Shown: positions 1 through 11,469 of the stretch, piece by piece | How positions within the stretch are numbered: the first letter of the stretch is position 1 | Layout: every line of letters starts with the position of its first letter | Origin: Hydractinia symbiolongicarpus | Taxonomy: Eukaryota; Cnidaria; Hydrozoa; Anthoathecata; Hydractiniidae | Assembly (NCBI RefSeq): GCF_029227915.1 | Contig: NC_079887.1 | Span: forward strand, 2,728,001 to 2,792,000 | Length of the DNA stretch: 64,000 nucleotides | Direction: 5' to 3' | The notes under the pieces: generated by a model | Database searches by the model: none | Told to the model about the DNA's origin: nothing | What the model saw: the letters and a program-made list of their open reading frames with translations, nothing else | Translations under genes and position numbers: made by a program

Positions 1-2432
1 AAATGAGTTTACTTCCTGGGTACTTTCTTTGTGTACATTCGACTATACGGGCCAAGCTCGGGATTTACGGGAAATCGCGGGATTTCGTTTGCCGGCGATT
101 AAACCTCTTTTATTAAGCGTCTCATCAAAAATGAAAATATTGTTAAATACTACAAGTCTCATGAGCTTTAGTGGTGAAATAATAATTTAAAAAATCGTTC
201 GGAAAATGAGTTTACACCCTGGGTACTTTCTTTGTATACTTTTGACTATGCGGGCCGAGTCCGGGGTTTACGGGAAATGGCGGGTTTTCGTTTGCCGGCA
301 ATTAAACTTCTTTTACTTAGCGTCTCATCAAAAATGAAAACATTTTTAAAAACTACAAGTCTCATGGGCTTTAGTGGTGAAATAATAATTTAAAAAATCG
401 TTCGGGAAATGAGTTTACACCCCGGGTACTTTCTTTGTATACTTTTGACTATACGGGCCGAGTCCGGGATTTACGGGAAGTCGCGGGTTTTCGTTTGCCA
501 GCGATTAAACATCTTTTATTCAGCGTCTCATCAAAACTGAAAATATTTTTAAATACTACAAGTCTCATGCGTTTTAGTGGTGAAAAAAAAATTCTAAAAA
601 TCGTTCGGGAAATGAGTTTACACCCCGGGTACTTTCTTTGTATACTTTTGACTATACGGGCCGAGTCCGGGATTTACGGGAAATCGCAGGTTTTCGTTTG
701 CCGGCGATTAAACTTCCTTTATTCAGCGTCTCATCAAAAATGAAAACATTTTTGAAAACTACAAGTCTCATGCGTTTTAGTGGTGAAAAAGAAATTTAAA
801 AAATCGTTCGGGAAATGAGTTTACTTCCTGGGTACTTTCTTTGTGTACATTCGACTATACGGGCCAAGCTCGGGATTTACGGGAAATCGCGGGATTTCGT
901 TTGCCGGCGATTAAACCTCTTTTATTAAGCGTCTCATCAAAAATGAAAACATTTTTAAAAACTACAAGTCTCATGGGTTTAGTGGTGAAATAATAATATA
1001 AAAAATCGTTCGGGAAATGAGTTTACACCCGGGTACTTTCTTTGTATACTTTTGACTATACGGGCCGAGTCCGGGATTTACGGGAAATCGCAGGTTTTCC
1101 TTTGCCGGCGATTAAACTTCTTTTATTCAGCGTCTCATCAAAAATGAAAATATTTTGAAAACTACAAGTCTCATGCGTTTTAGTGGTGAAAAAAAAATTT
1201 AAAAAATCGTTCGGGAAATGAGTTTACACCCCGGGTACTTTCTTTGTATACTTTTGACTATACGGGCCGAGTCCGGGATTTACGGGAAATCGCTGGTTTT
1301 CGTTTGCCGTCGATTAAACTTTCTCTATTCAGCGTCTCATCAAAAATGAAAACATTTTTGAAAACTACAAGTCTCATGCGTTTTAGTGGTGAAAAAGAAA
1401 TTTAAAAAATCGTTCGGGAAATGAGTTTACTCCCTGGGTACTTTCTTTGTATACTTTTGACTATACGGGCAGAGTACGGGATTTACGGGAAGTCGCGGGT
1501 TTTCGTTTGCCAGCGATTAAACTTCTTTTATTCAGCGTCTCATCAAAAATGAAAATATTTTTAAATACTACAAGTCTCATGAGCTTTAGTGGTGAAATAA
1601 TAATTTAAAAAATCGTTCGGAAAATGAGTTTACACCCCGGGTACTTTCTTTGTATACTTTTGACTATACGGGCCGAGTCCGGGATTTACGGGAAATCGCA
1701 GGTTTTCCTTTGCCGGCGACTAAACTTCTTTTATTCAGCGTCTCATCAAAAATGAAAACATTTTGAAAACTACAAGTCTCATGCGTTTTAGTGGTGAAAA
1801 AGAAATTTAAAAAATCGTTCGGGAAATGAGTTTACTTCCTGGGTACTTTCTTTGTGTACATTCGACTATACGGGCCAAGCTCGGGATTTACGGGAAATCG
1901 CGGGATTTCGTTTGCCGGCGATTAAACCTCTTTTATTAAGCATCTCATCAAAAATGAAAACATTTTTGAAAACTACAAGTCTCATGCGTTTTAGTGGTGA
2001 AAAAATAATTTAAAAAATCGTTCGGGAAATGAGTTTACTCCCTGGGTACTTTCTTTGTATACTTTTGACTATACGGGCAGAGTACGGGATTTACGGGAAG
2101 TCGCGGGTTTTCGTTTGCCAGCGATTAAACTTCTTTTACTTAGCGTCTCATCAAAAATGAAAACATTTTTAAAAACTACAAGTCTCATGGGCTTTAGTGG
2201 TGAAATAATAATTTAAAAAATCGTTCGGGAAATGAGTTTACACCCCGGGTACTTTCTTTGTATACTTTTGACTATACGGGCCGAGTCCGGGATTTACGGG
2301 AAGTCGCGGGTTTTCGTTTGCCAGCGATTAAACATCTTTTATTCAGCGTCTCATCAAAAATGAAAACATTTTTGAAAACTACAAGTCTCATGCGTTTTAG
2401 TGGTGAAAAAGAAATTTAAAAAATCGTTCGGG
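1..2432 (+). repeat. 12-monomer higher-order unit, copy 1
   Basis: Twelve monomers of several subtypes in a fixed order. The stretch 1-1,790 reappears at offset 2,432 and 1-1,010 reappears at offset 5,270. It begins with a B-type monomer (leader ACTTCC, then GTGTACATTCG and GGCCAAGCTC). The register is set by the window start, so the biological start of the unit is arbitrary. Two more B-type monomers lie at 813 and about 1,825. Confidence 0.85.
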
Positions 2433-5270
2433 AAATGAGTTTACTTCCTGGGTACTTTCTTTGTGTACATTCGACTATACGGGCCAAGCTCGGGATTTAC
2501 GGGAAATCGCGGGATTTCGTTTGCCGGCGATTAAACCTCTTTTATTAAGCGTCTCATCAAAAATGAAAATATTGTTAAATACTACAAGTCTCATGAGCTT
2601 TAGTGGTGAAATAATAATTTAAAAAATCGTTCGGAAAATGAGTTTACACCCTGGGTACTTTCTTTGTATACTTTTGACTATGCGGGCCGAGTCCGGGGTT
2701 TACGGGAAATGGCGGGTTTTCGTTTGCCGGCAATTAAACTTCTTTTACTTAGCGTCTCATCAAAAATGAAAACATTTTTAAAAACTACAAGTCTCATGGG
2801 CTTTAGTGGTGAAATAATAATTTAAAAAATCGTTCGGGAAATGAGTTTACACCCCGGGTACTTTCTTTGTATACTTTTGACTATACGGGCCGAGTCCGGG
2901 ATTTACGGGAAGTCGCGGGTTTTCGTTTGCCAGCGATTAAACATCTTTTATTCAGCGTCTCATCAAAACTGAAAATATTTTTAAATACTACAAGTCTCAT
3001 GCGTTTTAGTGGTGAAAAAAAAATTCTAAAAATCATTCGGGAAATGAGTTTACACCCCGGGTAATTTCTTTGTATACTTTTGACTATACGGGCCGAGTCC
3101 GGGATTTACGGGAAATCGCAGGTTTTCGTTTGCCGGCGATTAAACTTCCTTTATTCAGCGTCTCATCAAAAATGAAAACATTTTTGAAAACTACAAGTCT
3201 CATGCGTTTTAGTGGTGAAAAAGAAATTTAAAAAATCGTTCGGGAAATGAGTTTACTTCCTGGGTACTTTCTTTGTGTACATTCGACTATACGGGCCAAG
3301 CTCGGGATTTACGGGAAATCGCGGGATTTCGTTTGCCGGCGATTAAACCTCTTTTATTAAGCGTCTCATCAAAAATGAAAACATTTTTAAAAACTACAAG
3401 TCTCATGGGTTTAGTGGTGAAATAATAATTTAAAAAATCGTTCGGGAAATGAGTTTACACCCGGGTACTTTCTTTGTATACTTTTGACTATACGGGCCGA
3501 GTCCGGGATTTACGGGAAATCGCAGGTTTTCCTTTGCCGGCGATTAAACTTCTTTTATTCAGCGTCTCATCAAAAATGAAAATATTTTGAAAACTACAAG
3601 TCTCATGCGTTTTAGTGGTGAAAAAAAAATTTAAAAAATCGTTCGGGAAATGAGTTTACACCCCGGGTACTTTCTTTGTATACTTTTGACTATACGGGCC
3701 GAGTCCGGGATTTACGGGAAATCGCTGGTTTTCGTTTGCCGTCGATTAAACTTTCTCTATTCAGCGTCTCATCAAAAATGAAAACATTTTTGAAAACTAC
3801 AAGTCTCATGCGTTTTAGTGGTGAAAAAGAAATTTAAAAAATCGTTCGGGAAATGAGTTTACTCCCTGGGTACTTTCTTTGTATACTTTTGACTATACGG
3901 GCAGAGTACGGGATTTACGGGAAGTCGCGGGTTTTCGTTTGCCAGCGATTAAACTTCTTTTATTCAGCGTCTCATCAAAAATGAAAATATTTTTAAATAC
4001 TACAAGTCTCATGAGCTTTAGTGGTGAAATAATAATTTAAAAAATCGTTCGGAAAATGAGTTTACACCCCGGGTACTTTCTTTGTATACTTTTGACTATA
4101 CGGGCCGAGTCCGGGATTTACGGGAAATCGCAGGTTTTCCTTTGCCGGCGATTGAACTTCTTTTATTCAGCGTCTCATCAAAAATGAAAACATTTTGAAA
4201 ACTACAAGTCTCATGCGTTTTAGTGGTGAAAAAAAAATTTAAAAAATCGTTCGGGAAATGAGTTTACACCCCGGGTACTTTCTTTGTATACTTTTGACTA
4301 TACGGGCCGAGTCCGGGATTTACGGGAAATCGCTGGTTTTCGTTTGCCGTCGATTAAACTTTCTTTATTCAGCGTCTCATCAAAAATGAAAACATTTTTG
4401 AAAACTACAAGTCTCATGCGTTTTAGTGGTGAAAAAGAAATTTAAAAAATCGTTCGGGAAATGAGTTTACTCCCTGGGTACTTTCTTTGTATACTTTTGA
4501 CTATACGGGCAGAGTACGGGATTTACGGGAAGTCGCGGGTTTTCGTTTGCCAGCGATTAAACTTCTTTTATTCAGCGTCTCATCAAAAATGAAAATATTT
4601 TTAAATACTACAAGTCTCATGAGCTTTAGTGGTGAAATAATAATTTAAAAAATCGTTCGGAAAATGAGTTTACACCCTGGGTACTTTCTTTGTATACTTT
4701 TGACTATGCGGGCCGAGTCCGGGGTTTACGGGAAATGGCGGGTTTTCGTTTGCCGGCGATTAAACTTCTTTTACTTAGCGTCTCATCAAAAATGAAAACA
4801 TTTTTAAAAACTACAAGTCTCATGGGCTTTAGTGGTGAAATAATAATTTAAAAAATCGTTCGGGAAATGAGTTTACACCCCGGGTACTTTCTTTGTATAC
4901 TTTTGACTATACGGGTTGAGTCCGGGATTTACGGGAAGTCGCGGGTTTTCGTTTGCCAGCGATTAAACATCTTTTATTCAGCGTCTCATCAAAAATGAAA
5001 ATATTTTTAAATACTACAAGTCTCATGCATTTTAGTGGTGAAAAAAAAATTCTAAAAATCGTTCGGGAAATGAGTTTACACCCCGGGTACTTTCTTTGTA
5101 TACTTTTGACTATACGGGCCGAGTCCGGGATTTACGGGAAATCGCAGGTTTTCGTTTGCCGGCGATTAAACTTCCTTTATTCAGCGTCTCATCAAAAATG
5201 AAAACATTTTTGAAAACTACAAGTCTCATGCGTTTTAGTGGTGAAAAAGAAATTTAAAAAATCGTTCGGG
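2433..5270 (+). repeat. Higher-order unit copy 2, expanded to 14 monomers
   Basis: Nine monomers (2,433 to about 4,222) match copy 1 almost exactly. Noticed differences include CATTCGG for CGTTCGG near 3,035, TAATTTC for TACTTTC near 3,063, and ATTGAAC near 4,151. After about 4,222 the order changes: the copy-1 monomers from 1,218 and 1,421 are repeated at 4,257 and 4,460, followed by monomers of the 203, 408 and 611 type. The unit is therefore 2,838 bp instead of 2,432 bp. Confidence 0.8.
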
Positions 5271-6280
5271 AAATGAGTTTACTTCCTGGGTACTTTCTTT
5301 GCGTACATTCGACTATACGGGCCAAGCTCGGGATTTACGGGAAATCGAGGGATTTCGTTTGCCGGCGATTAAACCTCTTTTATTAAGCGTCTCATCAAAA
5401 ATGAAAATATTGTTAAATACTACAAGTCTCATGAGCTTTAGTGGTGAAATAATAATTTAAAAAATCGTTCGGAAAATGAGTTTACACCCTGGGTACTTTC
5501 TTTGTATACTTTTGACTATGCGGGCCGAGTCCGGGGTTTACGGGAAATGGCGGGTTTTCGTTTGCCGGCGATTAAACTTCTTTTACTTAGCGTCTCATCA
5601 AAAATGAAAACATTTTTAAAAACTACAAGTCTCATGGGCTTTAGTGGTGAAATAATAATTTAAAAAATCGTTCGGGAAATGAGTTTACACCCCGGGTACT
5701 TTCTTTGTATACTTTTGACTATACGGGCCGAGTCCGGGATTTACGGGAAGTCGCGGGTTTTCGTTTGCCAGCGATTAAACATCTTTTATTCAGCGTCTCA
5801 TCAAAAATGAAAATATTTTTAAATACTACAAGTCTCATGCGTTTTAGTGGTGAAAAAAAAATTCTAAAAATCGTTCGGGAAATGAGTTTACACCCCGGGT
5901 ACTTTCTTTGTATACTTTTGACTATACGGGCCGAGTCCGGGATTTACGGGAAATCGCAGGTTTTCGTTTGCCGGCGATTAAACTTCCTTTATTCAGCGTC
6001 TCATCAAAAATGAAAACATTTTTGAAAACTACAAGTCTCATGCGTTTTAGTGGTGAAAAAGAAATTTAAAAAATCGTTCGGGAAATGAGTTTACTTCCTG
6101 GGTACTTTCTTTGTGTACATTCGACTATACGGGCCAAGCTCGGGATTTACGGGAAATCGCGGGATTTCCTTTGCCGGCGATTAAACCTCTTTTATTAAGC
6201 GTCTCATCAAAAATAAAAACATTTTTAAAAACTACAAGTCTCATGGGTTTAGTGGTGAAATAATAATTTAAAAAATCGTT
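5271..6280 (+). repeat. Higher-order unit copy 3, first five monomers
   Basis: The sequence matches 1-1,010 at offset 5,270 and 2,433-3,442 at offset 2,838, starting with a B-type monomer (here GCGTACATTCG). Similarity to that order ends near 6,280, where the sixth monomer has a complete CACCCCGGG leader and GTTTGCCGG in place of the one-base-shorter leader and CTTTGCCGG of copies 1 and 2. Confidence 0.8.
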
Positions 6281-6487
6281 CGGGAAATGAGTTTACACCC
6301 CGGGTACTTTCTTTGTATACTTTTGACTATACGGGCCGAGTCCGGGATTTACGGGAAATCGCAGGTTTTCGTTTGCCGGCGATTAAACTTCTTTTATTCA
6401 GCGTCTCATCAAAAATGAAAACATTTTTGAAAACTACAAGTCTCATGCGTCTTAGTGGTGAAAAAATAATTTAAAAAATCGTTCGGG

Positions 6488-7705
6488 AAATGAGTTTACT
6501 CCCTGGGTACTTTCTTTGTATACTTTTGACTATACGGGCCGAGTCCGGGATTTACGGGAAGTCGCGGGTTTTCGTTTGCCGGCGATTAAACTTCTTTTAT
6601 TCAGCGTCTCATCAAAAATGAAAATATTTTTAAATACTACAAGTCTCATGGGCTTTAGTGGTGAAGTAATAATTTAAAAAATCGTTCGGAAAATGAATTT
6701 ACACCCTGGGTACTTTCTTTGTATACTTTTGACTATGCGGGCCGAGTCCGGGGTTTACGGGAAGTGGCGGGTTTTCGTTTGCCAGCGATTAAACTTCTTT
6801 TATTTAGCGTCTCATCAAAAATGAAAACATTTTTGAAAACTACAAGTCTCAAGCGTTTTAGTGGTGAAAAGATAATTTAAAAAATCGTTTTGGAAATGAG
6901 TTTACTCATAGGGTACTTTCTTTGTAGACATTCGACTATACGGGCCAAGCCCGGGATTTACGGGAAATCGCAGGTTTTCGTTTGCCGGCGATTAAACCAC
7001 TTTCATTAAGCGTCTCATCAAAAATGAAAACATTTTTGAAAACTACAAGTCTCATGCGTTTTAGTGGTGAAAAAATAATTTAAAAAATCGTTCGGGAAAT
7101 GAGTTTACTCCCTGGGTACTTTCTTTGCATACTTTTGACTATACGGGCCGAGTCCGGGATTTACGGGAAGTCGCGGGTTTTCGTTTGCCAGCGATTAAAC
7201 TTCTTTTATTCAGCGTCTCATCAAAAATGAAAATATTTTTAAATACTACAAGTCTCATGGGCTTTAGTGGTGAAGTAATAATTTAAAAAATCGTTCGGAA
7301 AATGAGTTTACACCCTGGGTACTTTCTTTGTATACTTTTGACTATGCGGGCCGAGTCCGGGGTTTACGAGACATGGCGGGTTTTCGTTTGCCGGCGATTA
7401 AACTTCTTTTATTTAGCGTCTCATCAAAAATGAAAACATTTTTGAAAACTACAAGTCTCAAGCGTTTTAGTGGTGAAAAGATAATTTAAAAAATCGTTTT
7501 GGAAATTAGTTTACTCACAGGGTACTTTCTTTGTAGACATTCGACTATACGGGCCAAGCCCGGGATTTACGGGAAATCGCAGGTTTTCGTTTGCCGGCGA
7601 TTAAACCACTTTCATTAAGCGTCTCATCAAAAATGAAAACATTTCTGAAAACTACAAGTCTCATGCGTTTTAGTGGTGAAAAAATAATTTAAAAAATCGT
7701 TCGGG
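6488..7705 (+). repeat. Two tandem E-D-C trimer cassettes (609 bp each)
   Basis: Cassettes 6,488-7,096 and 7,097-7,705. Each is three distinct monomers in order. E has GAAGTCGCGGG, GCCAGCG and AAAATATTTTTAAATAC. D has CTATGCGGGCC and a GGGGTTTAC. C has GTAGACATTCG and CCACTTTCATTAAG. Copy 2 differs at several bases, for example GCATAC for GTATAC in E and ATTAG for ATGAG at the start of C. Confidence 0.85.
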
Positions 7706-8512
7706 AAATGAGTTTACTCACTGGGTACTTTCCTTGTATACTTTTGACTATACGGGCCGAGTCCGGGATTTACGGGAAATCGCGGGTTTTCGTTTGCCGG
7801 CGATTAAACTTCTTTTATTCAGCGTCTCATCAAAAATGAAAACATTTTGAAAACTACAAGTCTCATGCGATTTAGTGGTGAAAAAAAAATTTAAAAAATT
7901 GTTCGGGAAATGAGTTTACACCCCGGGTACTTTCTTTGTATACTTTTGACTATACGGGCCGAGTCCGGGATTTACGGGAAATCGCTGGTTTTCGTTTGCC
8001 GGCGATTAAAATTTCTTTATTCAGCGTCTCATCAAAAATGAAAACATTTTTGAAAACTACAAGTCTCATGCGTTTTAGTGGTGAAAAAGAAATTTAAAAA
8101 ATCGTTCGGGAAATGAGTTTATTTCCTGGGTACTTTCTTTGTGTACATTCGACTATACGGGCCAAGCTCGGGATTTACGGGAAATCGCGGGATTTCGTTT
8201 GCCGGCGATTAAACCTCTTTTATTAAGCGTCTCATCAAAAATGAAAACATTTTTAAAAACTACAAGTCTCATGGGTTTAGTGGTGAAATAATAATTTAAA
8301 AAATCGTTCGGGAAATGAGTTTACACCCCGGGTACTTTCTTTGTATACTTTTGACTATACGGGCCGAGTCCGGGATTTACGGGAAATCGCAGGTTTTCGT
8401 TTGCCGGCGATTAAACTTCTTTTATTCAGCGTCTCAAAAATGAAAACATTTTTGAAAACTACAAGTCTCATGCGTTTTAGTGGTGAAAAAATAATTTAAA
8501 AAATCGTTCGGG

Positions 8513-9730
8513 GAATGAGTTTACTCCCTGGGTACTTTCTTTGTATACTTTTGACTATACGGGCCGAGTCCGGGATTTACGGGAAGTCGCGGGTTTTCGT
8601 TTGCCAGCGATTAAACTTCTTTTATTCAGCGTCTCATCAAAAATGAAAATATTTTTAAATACTACAAGTCTCATGGGCTTTAGTGGTGAAGTAATAATTT
8701 AAAAAATCGTTCGGAAAATGAATTTACACCCTGGGTACTTTCTTTGTATACTTTTGACTATGCGGGCCGAGTCCGGGGTTTACGGGAAGTGGCGGGTTTT
8801 CGTTTGCCGGCGATTAAACTTCTTTTATTTAGCGTCTCATCAAAAAAGAAAACATTTTTGAAAACTACAAGTCTCAAGCGTTTTAGTGGTGAAAAGATAA
8901 TTTAAAAAATCGTTTTGGAAATGAGTTTACTCACAGGGTACTTTCTCTGTAGACATTCGACTATACGGGCCAAGCCCGGGATTTACGGGAAATCGCAGGT
9001 TTTCGTTTGCCGGCGATTAAACCACTTTCATTAAGCGTCTCATCAAAAATGAAAACATTTTTGAAAACTACAAGTCTCATGCGTTTTAGTGGTGAAAAAA
9101 TAATTTAAAAAATCGTTCGGGAAATGAGTTTACTCCCTGGGTACTTTCTTTGCATACTTTTGACTATACGGGCCGAGTCCGGGATTTACGGGAAGTCGCG
9201 GGTTTTCGTTTGCCAGCGATTAAACTTCTTTTATTCAGCGTCTCATCAAAAATGAAAATATTTTTAAATACTACAAGTCTCATGGGCTTTAGTGGTGAAG
9301 TAATAATTTAAAAAATCGTTCGGAAAATGAGTTTACACCCTGGGTACTTTCTTTGTATACTTTTGACTATGCGGGCCGAGTCCGGGGTTTACGAGAAATG
9401 GCGGGTTTTCGTTTGCCGGCGATTAAACTTCTTTTATTTAGCGTCTCATCAAAAATGAAAACATTCTTGAAAACTACAAGTCTCAAGCGCTTTAGTGGTG
9501 AAAAGATAATTTAAAAAATCGTTTTGGAACTGAGTTTACTCACAGGGTACTTTCTTTGTAGACATTCGACTATACGGGCCAAGCCCGGGATTTACGGGAA
9601 ATCGCAGGTTTTCGTTTGCCGGCGATTAAACCACTTTCATTAAGCGTCTCATCAAAAATGAAAACATTTCTGAAAACTACAAGTCTAATGCGTTTTAGTG
9701 GTGAAAAAATAATTTAAAAAATCGTTCGGG
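8513..9730 (+). repeat. Two tandem E-D-C trimer cassettes (609 bp each)
   Basis: Cassettes 8,513-9,121 and 9,122-9,730, with the same E, D, C subtype order as at 6,488-7,705. They are the duplicate of that pair inside the 10-monomer repeat. Private variants include GGGAATGAG at the first E start and GGAACTGAG at the second C start. Confidence 0.85.
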
Positions 9731-9760
9731 AAATGAGTTTACTCACTGGGTACTTTCCTT

Positions 9761-9778
9761 GTATACTTTTGACTATAC
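9761..9778 (+). other. Short inverted repeat GTATA-N8-TATAC in the monomer
   Basis: GTATA (9761-9765) and TATAC (9774-9778) are exact reverse complements separated by an 8-base loop. The element recurs in most monomers and is lost in the B and C types, where the left arm becomes GTGTAC or GTAGAC. A 5-bp stem is weak, so cruciform or RNA hairpin formation is only a possibility. It sits directly before the GGG ladder. Confidence 0.5.
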
Positions 9779-9811
9779 GGGCCGAGTCCGGGATTTACGG
9801 GAAATCGCGGG
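9779..9811 (+). other. Phased GGG ladder, borderline G-quadruplex motif
   Basis: Four GGG triplets begin at 9779, 9790, 9799 and 9809, so successive starts are 11, 9 and 10 bp apart, close to one DNA helical turn. The loops are 8, 6 and 7 bases. This nearly meets the usual two-tier quadruplex rule (loops of 1-7) but one loop is too long. Many monomers read GCAGG instead of GCGGG at the last triplet and keep only three. Confidence 0.45.
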
Positions 9812-9856
9812 TTTTCGTTTGCCGGCGATTAAACTTCTTTTATTCAGCGTCTCATC

Positions 9857-9925
9857 AAAAATGAAAACATTTTTAAAAACTACAAGTCTCATGGGCTTTA
9901 GTGGTGAAATAATAATTTAAAAAAT
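9857..9925 (+). other. AT-rich half with A/T tracts and AT-only tail
   Basis: A tracts lie at 9857-9861 and 9864-9867, followed by five T (9870-9874) and five A (9875-9879). The stretch ends in 19 consecutive A/T bases at 9907-9925. Tracts of this kind can curve DNA and influence nucleosome placement; that is general knowledge and not shown here. The tail varies by subtype (AAATAATAA, AAAAAATAA, AAAAGATAA, AAAAAGTAA and similar). Confidence 0.5.
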
Positions 9926-10745
9926 CGTTTCGGAAATGAGTTTACTCCCTGGGTACTTTCTTTGTATACTTTTGACTATACAGGCCGAGTCCGTGATTTA
10001 CGGGAAATCGCAGGTTTTCGTTTGCAGGCGATTAAACTTCTTTTATTCAGCGTCTCATCAAAAATAAAAACATTTTTGAAAACTACAAGTCTCATGCGTT
10101 TTAGTGGTGAAAAAATAATTTAAAAAATCGTTCGGGAAATGAGTTTACACCTTGGGTACTCTCTTTGTATACTTTTGACTATACGGGCCGAGTCCGGGAT
10201 TTACGGGAAATCGCAGGTTTTCGTTTGCCGGCGATTAAACTTCTTTTATTCAGCGTCTCATCAAAAATGAAAACATTTTTGAAAACTACAAGTCTCATGC
10301 GTTTTAGTGGTGAAAAAATAATTTAAAAATTCGTTAGGGAAAAGAGTTTACTCACTGGGTACTTTCCTTGTATACTTTTGACTATACGGGCCGAGACCGG
10401 GATTTACGGGAAATTGCGGGTTTTCGTTTGCCGGCGATTAAACTTCTTTTATTCAGCGTCTCATCAAAAATGAAAACATTTTTAAAAACTACAAGTCTCA
10501 TGGGCTTTAGTGGTGAAATAATAATTTAAAAAATCGTTTGGGAAATGAGTTTACTCCCTGGGTACTTTCTTTGTATACTTTTGACTATACGGGCCGAGTC
10601 CGGGATTTACGGGAAATTGCAGGTTTTCGTTTGCCGGCGATTAAACTTCTTTTATTCAGCGTCTCATCAAAAATGAAAACATTTTTGAAAACTACAAGTC
10701 TCATGCGTTTTAGTGGTGAAAAAATAATTTAAAAAATCGTTCGGG

Positions 10746-10948
10746 AAATGAGTTTACACCTTGGGTACTCTCTTTGTATACTTTTGACTATACGGGCCGA
10801 GTCCGGGATTTACGGGAAATCGCAGGTTTTCGTTTGCCGGCGATTAAACTTCTTTTATTCATCGTCTCATCAAAAATGAAAACATTTTTGAAAACTACAA
10901 GTCTCAAGCGTTTTAGTGGTGAAAAGATAATTTAAAAAATCGTTTTGG
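10746..10948 (+). repeat. Chimeric monomer, generic left part and D-type right part
   Basis: The left part has the generic CACCTTGGGTACTCTC leader and GAAATCGCAGG. The right part has the D-type tail with CTCAAGCG and GAAAAGATAA, and an orphan C-type monomer follows. Elsewhere C is preceded by a complete D, which in turn follows an E. This is the joint of the 1,421-bp duplication, so the exchange point lies inside this monomer. Confidence 0.75.
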
Positions 10949-11469
10949 AACTGAGTTTACTCACAGGGTACTTTCTTTGTAGACATTCGACTATACGGGC
11001 CAAGCCCGGGATTTACGGGAAATCGCAGGTTGTCGTTTGCCGGCGATTAAACCACTTTCATTAAGCGTCTCATCAAAAATGAAAACATTTCTGAAAACTA
11101 CAAGTCTAATGCGTTTTAGTGGTGAAAAAATAATTTAAAAAATCGTTCGGGAAATGAGTTTACTCACTGGGTACTTTCCTTGTATACTTTTGACTATACG
11201 GGCCGAGTCCGGGATTTACGGGAAATCGCGGGTTTTCGTTTGCCGGCGATTAAACTTCTTTTATTCAGCGTCTCATCAAAAATGAAAACATTTTTCAAAA
11301 CTACAAGTCTCATGGGCTTTAGTGGTGAAATAATAATTTAAAAAATCGTTTCGGAAATGAGTTTACTCCCTGGGTACTTTCTTTGTATACTTTTGACTAT
11401 ACAGGCCGAGTCCGTGATTTACGGGAAATCGCAGGTTTTCGTTTGCAGGCGATTAAACTTCTTTTATTC

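Larger units (their letters stand above)
6065..9875 (+). repeat. 10-monomer duplication, period 2,025-2,028 bp
   Basis: About 6,065-7,850 matches about 8,093-9,875. The offset is 2,028 bp up to a private 3-base deletion near 8,437 (GTCTCAAAAATG in place of GTCTCATCAAAAATG) and 2,025 bp after it. Shared private variants include GAAGTGGCGG at 6,761 and 8,786 and TTTACGAGA at 7,363 and 9,388. The match ends where the tail changes from GCGATTTAG to GGGCTTTAG. Nested inside are two tandem E-D-C cassettes per copy. Confidence 0.85.
9731..9933 (+). repeat. Representative satellite monomer (203 bp)
   Basis: This is a reference copy in the register used throughout, starting at AAATGAG. Its parts in order are a leader with GGGTAC, a GTATA/TATAC inverted repeat, four phased GGG triplets, TTTTCGTTTGCCGGCG, the conserved CAGCGTCTCATC, A/T tracts, ACTACAAGTCTCATG, and an AT-only tail ending just before TCG. 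Most monomers follow this plan. Variation is concentrated in the leader (TACTCC, TACACC, TACTTC, TACTCA), at GCGGG/GCAGG, at GCCGGCG/GCCAGCG, after ATTAAAC, and in the final GCGTTTTAG or GGGCTTTAG tail. Confidence 0.95.

Noticed and set aside
435-743. Open frames of 64-113 codons in most monomers, for example here and at 5,705, 56,813, 58,030 and 61,447
   Set aside because: They begin at TTG in the satellite itself, have no family resemblance, recur with every monomer, and lengthen only where a point change removes the tail stop (TTTAA to TTCAA or TTTTA). The repeat length is not a multiple of three, so long frames cannot pass through the array. They are shadows of the repeat.
9722-9738. CENP-B box in the monomer
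   Set aside because: The TTCGGGAAA segment matches the TTCG-N4-A start of the box, but the required CGGG further on is absent. TTTTCGTTTGCCGGCG also fails at the central A and the final CGGG. No canonical box was found in either orientation.
9734-9865. A 43-codon ATG frame recurring in many monomers, with a hydrophobic start
   Set aside because: It begins at the ATG of AAATGAG and ends at the TGA in AAAATGA. C-type monomers break it with an early TAG and B-type monomers with a TAA, and the tail changes freely. That is not the pattern of a protected peptide, and there is no sign of expression.
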